Shown one piece after another: positions 54,583 to 63,568 of a DNA stretch of 64,000 nt (position 1 is the first letter of the stretch; every line of letters starts with the position of its first letter). The notes below the pieces were generated by a model. That model was given only the letters and a program-made list of their open reading frames with translations. It had not been told where the DNA came from and did no database searches. This DNA is from RH-AL1 sp965249685 (GTDB taxonomy: Bacteria > Pseudomonadota > Alphaproteobacteria > Rhizobiales > Beijerinckiaceae). The DNA is taken from assembly GCA_965249685.1 (NCBI GenBank), contig CBDFMN010000002.1:1-64000 (forward strand), read 5' to 3'. The translations under genes were made by a program, and so were the position numbers.

Positions 54583-54942
54583 TTAGCCTCGGCTCGTCGC
54601 CCAGCCGACAAGGTAGCCGATCGCGCCGGCCAGCAGCAGCGCCTCCATCGGCTGTTTGGCAACCTGCCGCGCCAACTGGTCCGCGCCACCCTCGTAGGCG
54701 CGACGACCGGCAGCGGCCGCATCGGAGGCCGAACCCGGCAGGGAGTCGGACGCCTGGCTCACCGCCTCCTTCGCCCGGCCGTAAAGGTCGCTCGTGGCGT
54801 CGGCCGCCTGGGCGCCATATCCCTGCGCCTGCCCAGTCAGGTCGGCGGTCGTCTCCTTCACGCCTTGCCTGGTCTCGGCGGCCTCCTTGCCGAGGCTGCC
54901 ACCGATGTCTTTCGCGGTGCTCTTCACGTCGTCAGGCTTCAT
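54583..54942 (-). CDS. YqjD/ElaB-like (DUF883) membrane-anchored protein
   Basis: A 119-residue protein: a long Ala/Lys/Asp/Gln-rich amphipathic helix (CsbD/YqjD-like repeats such as AKDIGGSLGKEAAETRQGVKETTADL) ending in a C-terminal hydrophobic anchor (EALLLAGAIGYLVGWATSRG), the usual end of DUF883 proteins. Related proteins attach to the inner membrane and bind ribosomes in E. coli stationary phase; the role here is inferred. The ATG at 54942 follows GAGGA. Confidence 0.7.
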   Translation of the reverse strand: MKPDDVKSTAKDIGGSLGKEAAETRQGVKETTADLTGQAQGYGAQAADATSDLYGRAKEAVSQASDSLPGSASDAAAAGRRAYEGGADQLARQVAKQPMEALLLAGAIGYLVGWATSRG

Positions 54943-55133
54943 CGGGTCCTCGCAGGCATGAACAAAAAGCATATTTACCGCCGCCGCTTGCGGTCTTGAC
55001 TGGCCCGAACTAAACGCTGGCTCCCACCAACCGTTCCCATTGGCGCGGCATCGCAGCCGCGTCTTTCGTCGGCTCGATCCCTCCTCCCATCCACGCCCTT
55101 CCAGCGGCCCCCGCCACCCGGAGCCATGCCGTC

Positions 55134-56123
55134 ATGCTGACCTTCTACGGCGCGCGAACCAAGGGCGGCGTCGCCGTCGACCTTGGGACGGGCGAGATCC
55201 CGCCGCAGGTCAATTGGATCGACGCGTTCGACCCCACCGCGGAGGAGATCGCCGCGCTCGAACGCGCCTTGCGCGCGCGCGTACCGACGCTGGCCGATCT
55301 CGAGGAGGTCGAATCCTCATCGCGCCTGGCGACGGAAGGGCAGACCATCGTCATGAGCCTGCCGGCGACGGTGCGCGACGAGACGGGCTTCGCCCACACC
55401 TCGCCGATCGGCTTCGTCCTGTCGCAGGAGCGTCTCCTGACCATCCGCTTCGCGCGGCTCCCCTCGTTCGAGCACCTGAGCAAGCGCCTGAGCGAGCACG
55501 GCGAGATCGCAGAGGGCGGCCTGGGCGCCGCAGTGACCATCCTCGAGATCGTCATCGACCACATCGCAGACCTGCTGGAGCGGATCGGCGGCGAACTCGA
55601 CGTCGTGTCGCGCAAAGTCTTCGGCACGGAAGCCATTGCGGGCAAGCCGAGCCGCCCCCACCGCAACAACGAGGCGATGCGCCGGCTCCTGCAGACGGTC
55701 GGCCGCAGCGGCGACGTCGCCTCCAAGATGAGCGAGAGCCTGCTCGGCCTCAACCGGATGATGCCCTATATCGCCGCCCATACCGGGGCCTACATCACAC
55801 CGGAGTACAAGGCGCGCTTGGAGGTGATGGCGCAGGACGCGAAGTCGCTGAACGACTACGAGGAGCACCTGACCAACAAGACCCATTTCCTGCTCGACAC
55901 GCTGCTCGGCCTCGCCAACATCGAGCAGAACAACGTCTTCCGGGTGCTCACCGTCGTCTCCGTCATCGGCATCCCGCCGACCTTCTTCGCCTCGCTGTGG
56001 GGCATGAACTTCAAGACCATGGCCGAACTCGACTGGCCGCACGGCTACACGATGGGCCTCAGCGTCATCATCGCCAGCGCCGTCCTGCCGGCCGTCTGGT
56101 TCAAGGTGAAAGGCTGGTGGTGA
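55134..56123 (+). CDS. corA: CorA-family magnesium transporter
   Basis: A 329-residue divalent-cation channel. The N-terminal cytoplasmic alpha/beta domain and long helix (PVNWIDAFDPTAEEI, IGFVLSQERLLTIRF) lead to two C-terminal transmembrane helices. The first ends in the pore signature WGMNFKTMAEL (GMN), and the second is YTMGLSVIIASAVLPAVWF. Transports Mg2+ (or Ni2+/Co2+) across the inner membrane. The last 23 bases overlap the convergent argH. Confidence 0.93.
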   Translation: MLTFYGARTKGGVAVDLGTGEIPPQVNWIDAFDPTAEEIAALERALRARVPTLADLEEVESSSRLATEGQTIVMSLPATVRDETGFAHTSPIGFVLSQERLLTIRFARLPSFEHLSKRLSEHGEIAEGGLGAAVTILEIVIDHIADLLERIGGELDVVSRKVFGTEAIAGKPSRPHRNNEAMRRLLQTVGRSGDVASKMSESLLGLNRMMPYIAAHTGAYITPEYKARLEVMAQDAKSLNDYEEHLTNKTHFLLDTLLGLANIEQNNVFRVLTVVSVIGIPPTFFASLWGMNFKTMAELDWPHGYTMGLSVIIASAVLPAVWFKVKGWW

Positions 56124-57495
56124 GCGCCTTGAGCCAGCGCTCCGCCTGCGTCGCGACATTGGCGGGCGCGGTGCCGCCATAGCTCGTCCGGCTCGCCACC
56201 GATTGGGCGACGCCGAGCACGGCGAAGACGGCCTCGGTGATCCGCGGCTCGACCGAGCGGAGGTCGTCGAGGGACAGGTCCTCCAACCCGGTCCTGCGCT
56301 CCGCTGCCAGCGCCACCACGCGGCCGGTCACGTGGTGCGCCTCGCGGAAAGGCATGCCGAGCGCGCGCACGAGCCAATCCGCGAGGTCGGTGGCCGTGGA
56401 GAAGCCGGCGCCCGCCGCCGCGGCCATGCGCTGCGTGTCGGGCGCGAGGTCGCCGACCATGCCGGTCATCGCGGCGAGGCAGAGGGAGAGCGTCTGCAGC
56501 GCGTCGAACGTGCCCTCCTTGTCCTCCTGCATGTCCTTGGAATAGGCGAGCGGGAGGCCCTTCATCACGACGAGCAGGCCGGTGAGCGCGCCGATCACGC
56601 GGCCGGCTTTGCCGCGGACCAGTTCGGCCGCGTCCGGGTTGCGCTTCTGCGGCATGATGGAGGAGCCGGTCGAGAACTTGTCCGACAACGCGGCGAAGGC
56701 GAACTGCGCCGTCGCCCAGAGCACGATCTCCTCGGCGAAGCGCGACAGGTGGGTCGCGCAGATCGCGGCCGCGGCGAGCGCCTCGAGCGCGAAGTCCCGG
56801 TCCGACACGCTGTCGAGAGAATTGGCCGTCGGCCGGTCGAAGCCGAGGGCGAGGGCCGTCTGGTCACGGTCGATCGGGAACGACGTGCCGGCGAGCGCCG
56901 CCGCACCGAGCGGGCACTCGTTGAGGCGGCGGCGCGCATCGGAACACCGGCTTCGGTCCCGCCCCAGCATCTCGACGTAGGCGAGGAGATGGTGGCCGAA
57001 CGTGATCGGCTGCGCGCTCTGCATGTGGGTGAAGCCCGGCATGACGCTGCCGGCGTGCTCGCGCGCCTTCGTCGCCAGGGCGAGCTGCAGGTCGCGCAGC
57101 TGGCCGTCGAGCTGGTCGAGGGTGTCGCGCACCCATAGCCGGAAGTCGAGGGCCACCTGGTCGTTGCGGGACCGGCCGGTGTGGAGGCGGCCGGCGGCTG
57201 GCCCGACGAGGCTGGCCAACCGCGACTCGACATTCATGTGGATGTCTTCGAGCGCGCGGGAGAAGGTGAAATGCCCGCTCTCGATTTCGCCACGGATGGT
57301 CTTTAGCCCCGCAACGATGGCGGCGGCGTCGCTCGCATCCACGATCCCGGTCTTGGCCAGCATGGCGATATGGGCTAGCGATCCTGCGATGTCCTGGCCG
57401 GCCATCTTCTGGTCGAAGCCGATGGAGGCGTTGATCTCCTCCATGACGGCGTCGGGACCGCTGGCGAATCGGCCGCCCCACATCTTGTTGCTCAT
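56101..57495 (-). CDS. argH: Argininosuccinate lyase
   Basis: A 464-residue lyase that splits argininosuccinate into arginine and fumarate. MSNKMWGGRF starts the protein; HTGRSRNDQVALDFRLWVRD, HMQSAQPITFGHHLLAY and the fumarase-superfamily signature TGSSIMPQKRNPDAAELVRGK are present. The longer open frame to 57945 runs through tlpA and is not the gene. It is divergent from tlpA, 28 bases away, a conserved pairing in Hyphomicrobiales. Confidence 0.96.
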   Translation of the reverse strand: MSNKMWGGRFASGPDAVMEEINASIGFDQKMAGQDIAGSLAHIAMLAKTGIVDASDAAAIVAGLKTIRGEIESGHFTFSRALEDIHMNVESRLASLVGPAAGRLHTGRSRNDQVALDFRLWVRDTLDQLDGQLRDLQLALATKAREHAGSVMPGFTHMQSAQPITFGHHLLAYVEMLGRDRSRCSDARRRLNECPLGAAALAGTSFPIDRDQTALALGFDRPTANSLDSVSDRDFALEALAAAAICATHLSRFAEEIVLWATAQFAFAALSDKFSTGSSIMPQKRNPDAAELVRGKAGRVIGALTGLLVVMKGLPLAYSKDMQEDKEGTFDALQTLSLCLAAMTGMVGDLAPDTQRMAAAAGAGFSTATDLADWLVRALGMPFREAHHVTGRVVALAAERRTGLEDLSLDDLRSVEPRITEAVFAVLGVAQSVASRTSYGGTAPANVATQAERWLKALTTSLSP

Positions 57496-57523
57496 GTTCC
57501 CGCGCCCACGAAAAGAAGCTGCC

Positions 57524-58180
57524 ATGACCGATCTTACGCCGACCGCCCGCCGCAAGCTCGTGCCCACCCTTGCGACCTTGGGCGTGCTGGCCGCGGTCGT
57601 CGTCGGTCTCGCTCTATACGGGATGGCCACGCCCGGCCGCAAGAAAGTCGCCGCGAGCGGGGCCTGCGCGCTCTCGCAGATGGCGGCCGAGCGCGCCGAC
57701 CCGCTGGTCCGCGGCGAGGTCGCGGCTCTCACGCTGGCCGAGGGCGAGAACCGACTGTCCGACATAGCCTTCGACGGACCGGACGGGTCGAAGACGAGCG
57801 TCGCCGCCTTCAAGGGCCGCACCGTTCTCCTCAATCTCTGGGCGACCTGGTGCGTGCCCTGCCGCCAGGAGATGCCCTCGCTCGCCAAGCTGCAGGCGGC
57901 CATCGGCTCGCCGGACTTCTCCGTCGTGGCCGTCAACATCGACACCGCCCGCCTCGACAGGCCGAAGGCTTTCCTGAAGGAGATCGGCGCGACCGACCTG
58001 CCCTTCTACGCCGACAACACGGCCGACATCCTGCAGCAGCTCAAGCGCACTCAAAAGATCATCGGCCTGCCGACAACCATCCTCATCGGCAAGGACGGTT
58101 GCGAGATCGGCACCATGGCGGGGCCGGCCGAATGGGATTCGCCCGACGCGCAGGCGCTGATCAAGCGGCTAGAGGGCTAG
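57524..58180 (+). CDS. tlpA: TlpA-family thiol:disulfide interchange protein
   Basis: A 218-residue membrane-anchored thioredoxin: an N-terminal helix (TLATLGVLAAVVVGLALYGM), then the thioredoxin fold with LLNLWATWCVPCRQEMPSL (the WCVPC active site) and GLPTTILIGKDG (cis-Pro). In Bradyrhizobium TlpA reduces copper-binding sites in the periplasm for cytochrome oxidase assembly; that role is by homology. cobQ starts five bases after its stop codon, so the two are likely co-transcribed. Confidence 0.93.
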   Translation: MTDLTPTARRKLVPTLATLGVLAAVVVGLALYGMATPGRKKVAASGACALSQMAAERADPLVRGEVAALTLAEGENRLSDIAFDGPDGSKTSVAAFKGRTVLLNLWATWCVPCRQEMPSLAKLQAAIGSPDFSVVAVNIDTARLDRPKAFLKEIGATDLPFYADNTADILQQLKRTQKIIGLPTTILIGKDGCEIGTMAGPAEWDSPDAQALIKRLEG

Positions 58181-58185
58181 CCGAC

Positions 58186-59643
58186 GTGGCCGCCAAGGCC
58201 ATCATGCTGCAGGGAACGGGCTCCGATGTCGGCAAGTCGCTCCTCGTCGCCGGCCTCTGCCGCGCCCTCGTGCGGCGCGGTCTGCGCGTGCGGCCGTTCA
58301 AGCCGCAGAACATGTCGAACAACGCCGCCGTGACGGCAGACGGCGGCGAGATCGGCCGCGCCCAGGCCGTGCAGGCGCGCGCTTGCGGCGTGCCGCCCTC
58401 CGTCCACATGAACCCGGTGCTGCTGAAGCCCCACAGCGGCACGGGCTCGCAGGTGGTGGTGCAGGGACGCGTCGCCGGCCAGGCCGAGGCCAAGGCCTAT
58501 CAGGGATGGAAGCCGCGTCTCCTGCCGGCGGTGCTCGACAGCTTTGCGCGCCTCAAGGACGAGGCGGACGTGGTCGTGGTCGAAGGCGCCGGCAGCGCCT
58601 CGGAGGTCAACCTGCGCGCCGGCGACATCGCCAACATGGGTTTTGCCCGTGCCGCCGACGTGCCGGTGGTGCTCGTCGGCGACATCGACCGCGGCGGTGT
58701 CATCGCTCAGCTCGTCGGCACCCAAGCGGTCGTCGCGCCCGAAGACGCCGCCATGGTGACGGGTTTTCTCGTCAACAAGTTCCGCGGCGACCCCAGCCTC
58801 TTCGCGGAGGGAATGCGGTTGATCGCGGAAAGGACCGGCTGGCCGGCGCTCGGCCTCGTGCCCTTCTTCCCCGACGCGGCCAGACTGCCGGCCGAGGACT
58901 CGCTCGCCCTGCGCGGCTGGACGCCGGGCGACGGACCGCTGACGATCGCCGTGCCCCTCCTGCCCGGTATCTCCAATTTCGACGACCTCGACCCGCTGCG
59001 GCTGGAGCCGGCCGTACGGCTGGTGATGGTGCGTCCGGGCGAGACCTTGCCGCCGCAGGCGCGTCTGGTGATCCTGCCGGGCTCGAAGACCACGATCGCC
59101 GATCTGAAGGCGTTGCGCCGCGAGGGGTGGGACATCGACCTCGCCGCCCACGTCCGGCGCGGCGGCCATCTGTTCGGGCTGTGCGGCGGCTACCAGATGC
59201 TCGGCCGCAGCCTTGCCGACCCGCTTGGGCTGGAAGGGCCGCCGGAGGAGGTGGCGGGCCTCGGCTACCTCGACGTCGCGACCGTGCTCGGCGGCGACAA
59301 GCGCCTCGCGCCGGTGACCGGGACCACCGCGGCGGACGCCGCGCCCTTTGCCGGCTACGAGATGCACCTTGGCACCACCGGCGGCCCGGCCTGCGAGCGC
59401 CCGCTCCTGCGCTTCGCGGACGGACGCGCGGACGGGGCCCTCTCGGACACGGGGCGGGTCGCCGGCTGCTATGTCCACGGCCTCTTCGCCGACGACCGGC
59501 AGCGCGCCGCCTGGCTCGCCCGGCTGGGCACCGCGAGCGACGGCGCCTCCTACGAGGCGGGGCAGGAGGCGGCGCTCGATGCGCTCGCCGCGCACCTCGA
59601 GGCGCATGTCGCTATCGACCGCCTCATCGCCCTAGCGCGATGA
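58186..59643 (+). CDS. cobQ: Cobyric acid synthase
   Basis: A 485-residue ATP-dependent amidase that converts adenosylcobyrinate diamide into adenosylcobyric acid in cobalamin synthesis. The N-terminal P-loop-like MLQGTGSDVGKSLLVAGLCR and PFKPQNMSNNAAVTADG, plus the C-terminal glutaminase with GGHLFGLCGGYQMLG (Cys) and CYVHGLF (His), are intact. The start is the GTG at 58186 (VAAKAIMLQGTG). It converges on cobD with a 20-base overlap of the 3' ends. Confidence 0.95.
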   Translation: MAAKAIMLQGTGSDVGKSLLVAGLCRALVRRGLRVRPFKPQNMSNNAAVTADGGEIGRAQAVQARACGVPPSVHMNPVLLKPHSGTGSQVVVQGRVAGQAEAKAYQGWKPRLLPAVLDSFARLKDEADVVVVEGAGSASEVNLRAGDIANMGFARAADVPVVLVGDIDRGGVIAQLVGTQAVVAPEDAAMVTGFLVNKFRGDPSLFAEGMRLIAERTGWPALGLVPFFPDAARLPAEDSLALRGWTPGDGPLTIAVPLLPGISNFDDLDPLRLEPAVRLVMVRPGETLPPQARLVILPGSKTTIADLKALRREGWDIDLAAHVRRGGHLFGLCGGYQMLGRSLADPLGLEGPPEEVAGLGYLDVATVLGGDKRLAPVTGTTAADAAPFAGYEMHLGTTGGPACERPLLRFADGRADGALSDTGRVAGCYVHGLFADDRQRAAWLARLGTASDGASYEAGQEAALDALAAHLEAHVAIDRLIALAR

Positions 59644-60610
59644 CCAGCGTCGCGGCCGCGATGGCGCCGGCGTTCAGGCCGCAGGCGAGCCGGTAGAGGC
59701 CCAGCGCCCGGTCGATCGCCGCCGCGTCGGGCGGGCCGCCGTCGCCCATCGTCGCGTCGATGACGGTTGCGCCGTCGTAGGCGCGCGCGCCACCCAGGCG
59801 CAGCCCCAAAGCGCCGGCCATCGCGGCCTCCGGCCAGCCCGCATTGGGCGAGGGATGGCCGCGCGCGTCGCGACGCATGACGCGCCAGGCGTCCCGACCG
59901 GACGCCTCGCCGCCGATCGCGGCGGCGAGCACGATCCACAGCCCGGCGAGCCGCGCCGCCGGCCAGTTGACCGCGTCGTCGAGCTTGGCGGCGGCGAAGC
60001 CGAAGGCGAGGTGACGCGGCGAGCGATGGCCGACCATGCTGTCGGCGGTATTCACCGCCTTGTAGAAGACGCCGCCCGGCAAGCCACCCAGCGCCAGGAA
60101 CAGCGCGGGCGCGACGATCCCATCGGAGAAGTTCTCGGCCAAGCTCTCGATCGCCGCGCGCGCGACCCCCGCCTCGTCGAGCGCGGCGGTGTCGCGCCCG
60201 ACGATCATCGCCACGGCGCGGCGCCCGGCCGGCAAGCCGCCGCTTCGCAGCGCGTCGCGGACGGCGCGGACGTGCTCGTCGAGGCTGCGCTGCGCCAAGC
60301 ATGACGAGGCGAGGAGGCCGAGGACCGCCGCCGCCGCCAGCGTGGGAAGCAGGCGCACGGCCGCCGCCTCCAGCGCGAGGGCCGGGAGAAGCGCGGCGGC
60401 AAGCAGGATCAGCAGCGCGAGGAAGCCGGCGGCCCGGCGTCGCGCGAAAGGCTCACCTTCAAGGTTGAAAGACCGGTCGAGGCGATCGAGGCAGCCGCCG
60501 AGCCACGTAACGGGATGGCCGACGCGGCGGAACACCGCCGCCGGGTATCCGAACGCGGCTTCGACGAGCAGGGCCACGCACGCGGTGCAGAAATGGATCA
60601 GGGTGTCCAT
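59624..60610 (-). CDS. cobD: Adenosylcobinamide-phosphate synthase CobD
   Basis: A 328-residue membrane protein with about 6-8 hydrophobic segments that attaches the aminopropanol arm to adenosylcobyric acid, the step after CobQ. Motifs: VEAAFGYPAAVFRRVGHPVTWLG, ESLAENFSDGIVAPALFLALGGLPGGVFYKAVNTADSMVG, and GHPSPNAGWPEAAMAGALGLRLGG are family-specific. It faces cobQ tail to tail, so both genes for these consecutive steps are together but oppositely transcribed. No cobalamin riboswitch is seen upstream. Confidence 0.95.
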   Translation of the reverse strand: MDTLIHFCTACVALLVEAAFGYPAAVFRRVGHPVTWLGGCLDRLDRSFNLEGEPFARRRAAGFLALLILLAAALLPALALEAAAVRLLPTLAAAAVLGLLASSCLAQRSLDEHVRAVRDALRSGGLPAGRRAVAMIVGRDTAALDEAGVARAAIESLAENFSDGIVAPALFLALGGLPGGVFYKAVNTADSMVGHRSPRHLAFGFAAAKLDDAVNWPAARLAGLWIVLAAAIGGEASGRDAWRVMRRDARGHPSPNAGWPEAAMAGALGLRLGGARAYDGATVIDATMGDGGPPDAAAIDRALGLYRLACGLNAGAIAAATLVIALGR

Positions 60611-61016
60611 GGCCCTCGAGGCTTAGCGATGGAGCAGGACGCCGGCAACAGGCGCGTGGCTAGAGGCGCGTGGCTTTTGCGCCGATTACGACGAGGCGGA
60701 AGCTTAAGCCCGATCCGACGTCCCGTGCCGCGCCGCTCCTTAACTTGCTTTGCGACACTGGACTTGCTTCGCGACGCTTGCTCTGCGACCCTTGCAAGAG
60801 TGGAATCACGCTGTCGCGCTGGATCGTCGCCGCCGGCGGGGGCCAACGTTTTAAATTCGTTCTAAAGTGTAGGTTGGAGCATTTCTAATATAGGGCCTGC
60901 GACCTCGTGTTTTCCCTAAAATCAGGGCTTCCGTCTTGATTAGCGCTCCCGGGTCATCGATAGGTTTGCTTCAAAGGCAGCATCGGCATCACGCCCTATA
61001 CGAAAGATCCTCCTCC
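60611..61016. other. 406-base intergenic region
   Basis: This region separates cobD from the iron-uptake operon. It becomes distinctly AT-richer at 60840-60960, where an Irr-box-like palindrome lies at 60850-60866. I see no credible gene here. Confidence 0.5.
60850..60866. promoter_or_regulatory. Irr-box (ICE-like) palindrome
   Basis: TTTAAATTCGTTCTAAA fits the rhizobial iron-control element TTTAGAA-YNR-TTCTAAA in 12 of 14 half-site bases, with a perfect right half. It sits 151 bases before the start of the FtrA-like gene. Irr binding is inferred by analogy to known alphaproteobacterial iron regulons. Confidence 0.45.
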
Positions 61017-61547
61017 ATGCGTCTGGTGTTCACCGGCCTGTTGTTTGGAAACATTCTAATCTCGTCCGCGGCACTCGCCAAGGAAATCCCGCTCGGGCCG
61101 GAGCAGGAGAAGGACGGCATGACGTTCGGCGCCGTCTACCTCCAGCCGATCGAGATGGAACCCGAAGGCATGATGACGCCGGCGAAGGAGTCGGACGTCC
61201 ACTTCGAGATCGACGTCAAGGCCGCCAAAGGCAATGGCAACGGCTTCGCGCAGGGCGACTGGGTGCCCTTTCTCAAGGTCAGCTACGTGCTGACGAAGGT
61301 CGATGGCGGCGGACAGACGAAGAAGGGCGCGCTGATGCCGATGGTCGCCAACGATGGCCCGCACTACGGCGACAACGCCAAGCTGTTTGGCCCCGGCAAG
61401 TACACGATCTCCGTCACCGTCGCCCCGCCCGGCGCGGAGTTCGGCCGCCACGTCGACAAGGAGACCGGTGTTGGGCCTTGGTTCAAACCCGTGACCACGG
61501 ACTGGGCCTTCACCTATGCCGGCACCGGCAAGAAGGGTGGGTATTGA
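61017..61547 (+). CDS. FtrA/P19-type periplasmic iron-binding protein
   Basis: A 176-residue secreted protein: signal peptide MRLVFTGLLFGNILISSAALA, then a beta-sandwich with KEIPLGPEQEKDGMTFGAVYLQPIEMEP, SDVHFEIDVKAAKGNGNGF and GPHYGDNAKLFGPGKYTISVTVAPP. These match the P19/FtrA/Tp34 family, which binds copper and ferrous iron with Met, His and Glu residues. It starts a tight operon: the next ATG is three bases after its stop. It works with FtrB- and FtrD-like partners in ferrous iron uptake across the inner membrane. Confidence 0.88.
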   Translation: MRLVFTGLLFGNILISSAALAKEIPLGPEQEKDGMTFGAVYLQPIEMEPEGMMTPAKESDVHFEIDVKAAKGNGNGFAQGDWVPFLKVSYVLTKVDGGGQTKKGALMPMVANDGPHYGDNAKLFGPGKYTISVTVAPPGAEFGRHVDKETGVGPWFKPVTTDWAFTYAGTGKKGGY

Positions 61548-61549
61548 CC

Positions 61550-61906
61550 ATGGCGCGGTTTACATCCGCCCTCGCGGCTGTCGCGACCGGCCTGGCGTTC
61601 GCCAGCTTCGGACCCATATGCAATGTGGCGCGCGCCGCCGACGAGCCGGTCTTCCCGATCGAGTTCAACGAGGGCGTGATGGCGCCGCTTCGCACCGAGG
61701 TGCCGGCGAATACGCGCTTCAAGCTCGCCTTGACCAACAAGGGCAAGAGCCCGGCGGAGTTCGAGAGCAGCGAGCTGCGCCTGGAGAAGGTGCTGGCGGC
61801 GGGCTCGGCCTCCACGCTGGTGATCCGCACGCTCGATCCCGGCGAGTACAAGTTCTTCGACGATTTCCACCCCGATGCCCCGCCCTCGGTGCTCGTCGCC
61901 AAGTAG
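61550..61906 (+). CDS. Cupredoxin-like protein (FtrB-like)
   Basis: A 118-residue secreted protein with a signal peptide (MARFTSALAAVATGLAFASF...ARA) and a short cupredoxin fold: FPIEFNEGVMAPLRTEVPANTRFKLALTNKGKSPAEFESSELRLEKVL and LDPGEYKFFDDFHPDAPPSVLVAK. FtrB proteins of Brucella/Bordetella form the copper-dependent oxidising step that passes iron to the FTR1 permease. No such permease gene is encoded next to it. Confidence 0.82.
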   Translation: MARFTSALAAVATGLAFASFGPICNVARAADEPVFPIEFNEGVMAPLRTEVPANTRFKLALTNKGKSPAEFESSELRLEKVLAAGSASTLVIRTLDPGEYKFFDDFHPDAPPSVLVAK

Positions 61907-61936
61907 GCGGCATGCCCGCGAGGGAGGCGCGACGAT

Positions 61937-63388
61937 TTGGCCGAGATGAGCGACGTTTCCCTTCCGGCCCGGCGCGGCATGGCCCCGGCGCGCCGCCCTG
62001 CCCCCGGCCTTCTGGCGCCTAGGCTTGCCGCGGCCGGCGAGTGGCTGCGTCGCCACCAGCGCGCGATCAACGTCGTGCAATGGGGTCTCATCGCGCTCTA
62101 CGTGCCGCTCGTCGCGGTGCCCGCCTTCCTGCCGCTGCCGGAGCGCACGGCGCATCTGTGGAGCAACCTCACCCTCTTCGCGCAATTCGCGTTCTGGGGC
62201 GTGTGGTGGCCTTTCGTGCTGCTCAGCATGGTCGTCGTCGGCCGATCCTGGTGCGGGCTTTTCTGCCCGGAAGGCGCGCTGACCGAGCGTGTCAGCCGGT
62301 ACGGCCTCGGCCTCGCCGTTCCGCGTTGGCTCCGCTGGCGCGGCTGGCCCTTCGTCGCCTTCTCCTTGACGACGATCTACGGGCAGATGACCAGCGTCTA
62401 CCAATACCCCAAGCCGGTGCTGCTGATCCTCGGCGGCTCGACGGTGGGCGCCATGGTGGTCGGCTACCTCTACGGTCGCGACAAACGGGTGTGGTGCCGC
62501 TACCTCTGCCCCGTGAACGGGGTGTTCGGCCTTCTCGCCAAGCTGGCGCCGGTGCATTTCCGCGTCGACGAGGAGGCGTGGATGCACTCGCGCCGGGCGG
62601 TCAAGATCTTCGCGCGCCGGGTCAATTGCGCGCCGCTCGTGGCCCTGCCGACGATGAAGGGCGCGAGCGACTGCCACATGTGCGGCCGCTGCAGCCAGTT
62701 CCGCGGCGCCATCGCGCTCGCGCCGCGCTCGCCCAACCGGGAGGTCACGACGGTCGCCGGCGCCGACCCGAAGCCTTGGGAGACGGTGCTCATCGTCTTC
62801 GGCCTCATGGGGGTCGCCGCCGGCGCTTTCCACTGGAGCAGCAGCCCCTGGTACTATTCCGCCAGGACCGCCGTCGCGACCTGGCTCATCGACCACGACC
62901 TGACCGCCCTCCTCTCGGTGCAGCCGCCGTGGTGGGTGCTGACGAACTATCCCGACAACAACGACAGCCTGACGCTGTTGGATGGCACCCTGCTCGTCGC
63001 CTACATCCTTGCAACGGCCGCTGTCGTCGGGCTCGCCGTATCGGCCGGCCTCGCCGGGGCCACGGCGGCGCTGGGACGCTGGCGCTTGGCGGCGTTCCAT
63101 CATCTCGCGCAATGCCTTATTCCGATCGCCGGCTGCGGCGTGTTCCTCGGGCTTTTCGCCATCACGCTGGCCATGCTGAAAGCCGATGGCGTATCGTTCG
63201 GCGCGGCCGTCGGCGTTGTGCGGGCGGCGATGCTGGGCGGCGCCTGGGCCTGGGTCGTCGCCCTCGCCTGGGGCGTGGCCGGCCGCTACGCGGCGGTTCC
63301 GGCTCGCCGCCTCGCCGCTACCGCGTGCGTCGGCGTGGCCGGCGGGGTCGGCGTCGCGAGCTGGGTGCTGCTCTTCTTCGTCTGGTAG
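61937..63388 (+). CDS. Membrane polyferredoxin (FtrD/NapH-NosR-like)
   Basis: A 483-residue integral membrane protein with about 8-9 transmembrane helices and cytoplasmic 4Fe-4S-type Cys motifs: WCGLFCPEGALTE (residues near 110), WCRYLCPVNGVFG (near 190) and CHMCGRCSQFRGAIALAP (near 250). This matches FtrD, which links quinol oxidation or electron flow to iron uptake, and NapH/NosR proteins. A TTG at 61937, nine bases after GGGAGG, is the likely start; the ATG at 61946 is further from that site. The operon order here is FtrA-FtrB-FtrD without FtrC. Confidence 0.85.
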   Translation: MAEMSDVSLPARRGMAPARRPAPGLLAPRLAAAGEWLRRHQRAINVVQWGLIALYVPLVAVPAFLPLPERTAHLWSNLTLFAQFAFWGVWWPFVLLSMVVVGRSWCGLFCPEGALTERVSRYGLGLAVPRWLRWRGWPFVAFSLTTIYGQMTSVYQYPKPVLLILGGSTVGAMVVGYLYGRDKRVWCRYLCPVNGVFGLLAKLAPVHFRVDEEAWMHSRRAVKIFARRVNCAPLVALPTMKGASDCHMCGRCSQFRGAIALAPRSPNREVTTVAGADPKPWETVLIVFGLMGVAAGAFHWSSSPWYYSARTAVATWLIDHDLTALLSVQPPWWVLTNYPDNNDSLTLLDGTLLVAYILATAAVVGLAVSAGLAGATAALGRWRLAAFHHLAQCLIPIAGCGVFLGLFAITLAMLKADGVSFGAAVGVVRAAMLGGAWAWVVALAWGVAGRYAAVPARRLAATACVGVAGGVGVASWVLLFFVW

Positions 63389-63568
63389 GCGCCCGCTCTC
63401 GCTTCCAAGTCTACAGGGGCGGGTCCGCCGACCGAGCCTGCGACACCCGCACCGGCATTAAATATAAACACAATCGGCTTCCGCCCCACATGCGAATCAA
63501 CCGCAGGTTGCTAGTTAAGAAAGCGTAAAATTTTAGTCTAAAGCGTTCGTTACGCGGCGTTTTACTTC

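Noticed and set aside
59624..60610. Cobalamin riboswitch near cobD/cobQ
   Set aside because: No B12-box-like sequence is visible upstream of either gene.
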